From the NCBI RefSeq assembly GCF_000455245.1, contig NZ_HG005168.1, positions 240,048 to 272,878 of the forward strand: a DNA stretch of 32,831 nucleotides, given 5' to 3'. The translations under genes and the position numbers were made by a program. The notes beneath the pieces are model-generated. The model was not told the origin of the DNA. It did no database searches and saw only the letters and a program-made list of their open reading frames with translations. Every line of letters starts with the position of its first letter. Position 1 is the first letter of the stretch. The DNA comes from Nesterenkonia massiliensis. Its GTDB lineage: Bacteria > Actinomycetota > Actinomycetes > Actinomycetales > Micrococcaceae. This document shows, piece after piece, positions 32,292-32,831 of this stretch.

Positions 32292-32831
32292 TCCGGATCG
32301 TGCTCGCCGACGACCACCCCGTCGTCCGGACCGGGCTCCGCGCCATGCTTGCCGGTGACCCCGACCTCAAGGTGATCGGCGAAGCCACAACTCCGGACGA
32401 CGCAGCCGCTCTCGCGGCCGAGCTCGCACCGGATGTCGTGCTGATGGATTTGCAATTCGGCGCGGAACAGACCGGAGCCGACGCAACCCGTCGCATCCGC
32501 GCTCTGCCCGCGCCTCCGGCGGTGCTGGTGCTCACGAACTACGACACCGACAGCGACATCCTCGGCGCGGTCGAAGCCGGTGCCAGCGGGTACCTCCTCA
32601 AAGACGCCCCGCCTGACGAGCTCATCGCCGCGATCCTCGCCGCCGCAGCAGGAGAGACCGCCCTCGCCCCCGCGATTGCAGGCCGCCTGCTCGCCCGAAT
32701 GCGCTCCCCGCAACCGACCCTCAGCGCCCGCGAGACCCAGGTCCTGCGGCTCGTCGCAGACGGCGCGACGAACAACGACATCGCGGCACAATTGCACATC
32801 AGCGACGCCACCGTGAAATCCCACCTCGTGC
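32288..32831 (+). CDS. Response regulator, NarL/FixJ family (partial, runs off the edge)
   Basis: Receiver domain from the ATG at 32288. It shows IVLADDHPVVRTGL (acidic pocket), phospho-acceptor Asp54 in DVVLMDLQFG, the switch Thr in VLVLTNYDTDSD, and Lys in GASGYLLKDAPPDELIAAI. The LuxR-type HTH begins at LSARETQVLRLVADGATNND and is cut by the window edge after IAAQLHISDATVKSHLV, inside the recognition helix region. It is the cognate partner of the overlapping kinase and probably activates or represses the divergent exporter genes. Confidence 0.93.
   Translation, partial: MIRIVLADDHPVVRTGLRAMLAGDPDLKVIGEATTPDDAAALAAELAPDVVLMDLQFGAEQTGADATRRIRALPAPPAVLVLTNYDTDSDILGAVEAGASGYLLKDAPPDELIAAILAAAAGETALAPAIAGRLLARMRSPQPTLSARETQVLRLVADGATNNDIAAQLHISDATVKSHLV

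Overview
The window is high-GC DNA with actinobacterial gene style: GTG/TTG starts, leaderless genes, acidic proteins, and the xylA/xylB, cory-CC-star/ArsA and PhoP-box signatures. Gene content points to Micrococcales, most likely Micrococcaceae (a Nesterenkonia- or Arthrobacter-like bacterium). The genus is a guess. No rRNA, tRNA, integrase or CRISPR array was seen, and the last gene runs off the right edge.

Layout. (1) 72-6106, sugar use: a lipoprotein, then xylA-xylB on the minus strand with a divergent ROK repressor (xylR-like) and a mutarotase (galM-like). A palindrome between xylA and xylR is the likely operator, and a perfect 19-bp inverted repeat separates xylA from xylB. (2) 6259-10145: a HAD hydrolase, then a minus-strand row cstA / cory-CC-star / ArsA-type ATPase. 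(3) 10359-15018: an atypical cytochrome P450, three GNAT acetyltransferases and a YcaQ-type winged-helix protein. (4) 15019-16633: a gene remnant, then a nuclease-like (AbiEi + DUF559) gene bracketed by two homologous 72-bp palindromic elements. (5) 16634-19507: inorganic pyrophosphatase and oligopeptidase B, convergent on a strong terminator. (6) 19610-20010: a deletion scar holding pieces of a NarL-type response regulator and of a fatty-acid desaturase. (7) 20112-21713: two small membrane or envelope proteins and an ArgA-type acetyltransferase. (8) 21732-28128, phosphate: pstSCAB running right, convergent with a DUF47 (PhoU-like)-Pit pair running left. Both units have PHO-box-like direct repeats upstream. 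(9) 28129-29040: a strongly structured stretch, a decayed efflux gene (probably arsenite type) and a glutaredoxin. (10) 29139-end: a two-gene ABC exporter divergent from a histidine kinase/response regulator pair. Its codon style looks different, so it may be acquired.

How the genes work together. Xylose is isomerised and phosphorylated by XylA/XylB under the divergent ROK repressor, with the mutarotase supplying the right anomer. Phosphate is taken up by the high-affinity Pst complex and by Pit, both probably under PhoP, and pyrophosphatase recycles PPi. The histidine kinase/response regulator pair probably senses a stress relieved by the adjacent ABC exporter.

No wholly new system is evident. 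The best candidates for something undescribed are the palindrome-bracketed nuclease module (15229-16533), the structured element at 28266-28351, and the P450 without a normal I-helix acid/alcohol pair. Family assignments rest on motifs read by eye. No searches, folding or alignments were run.
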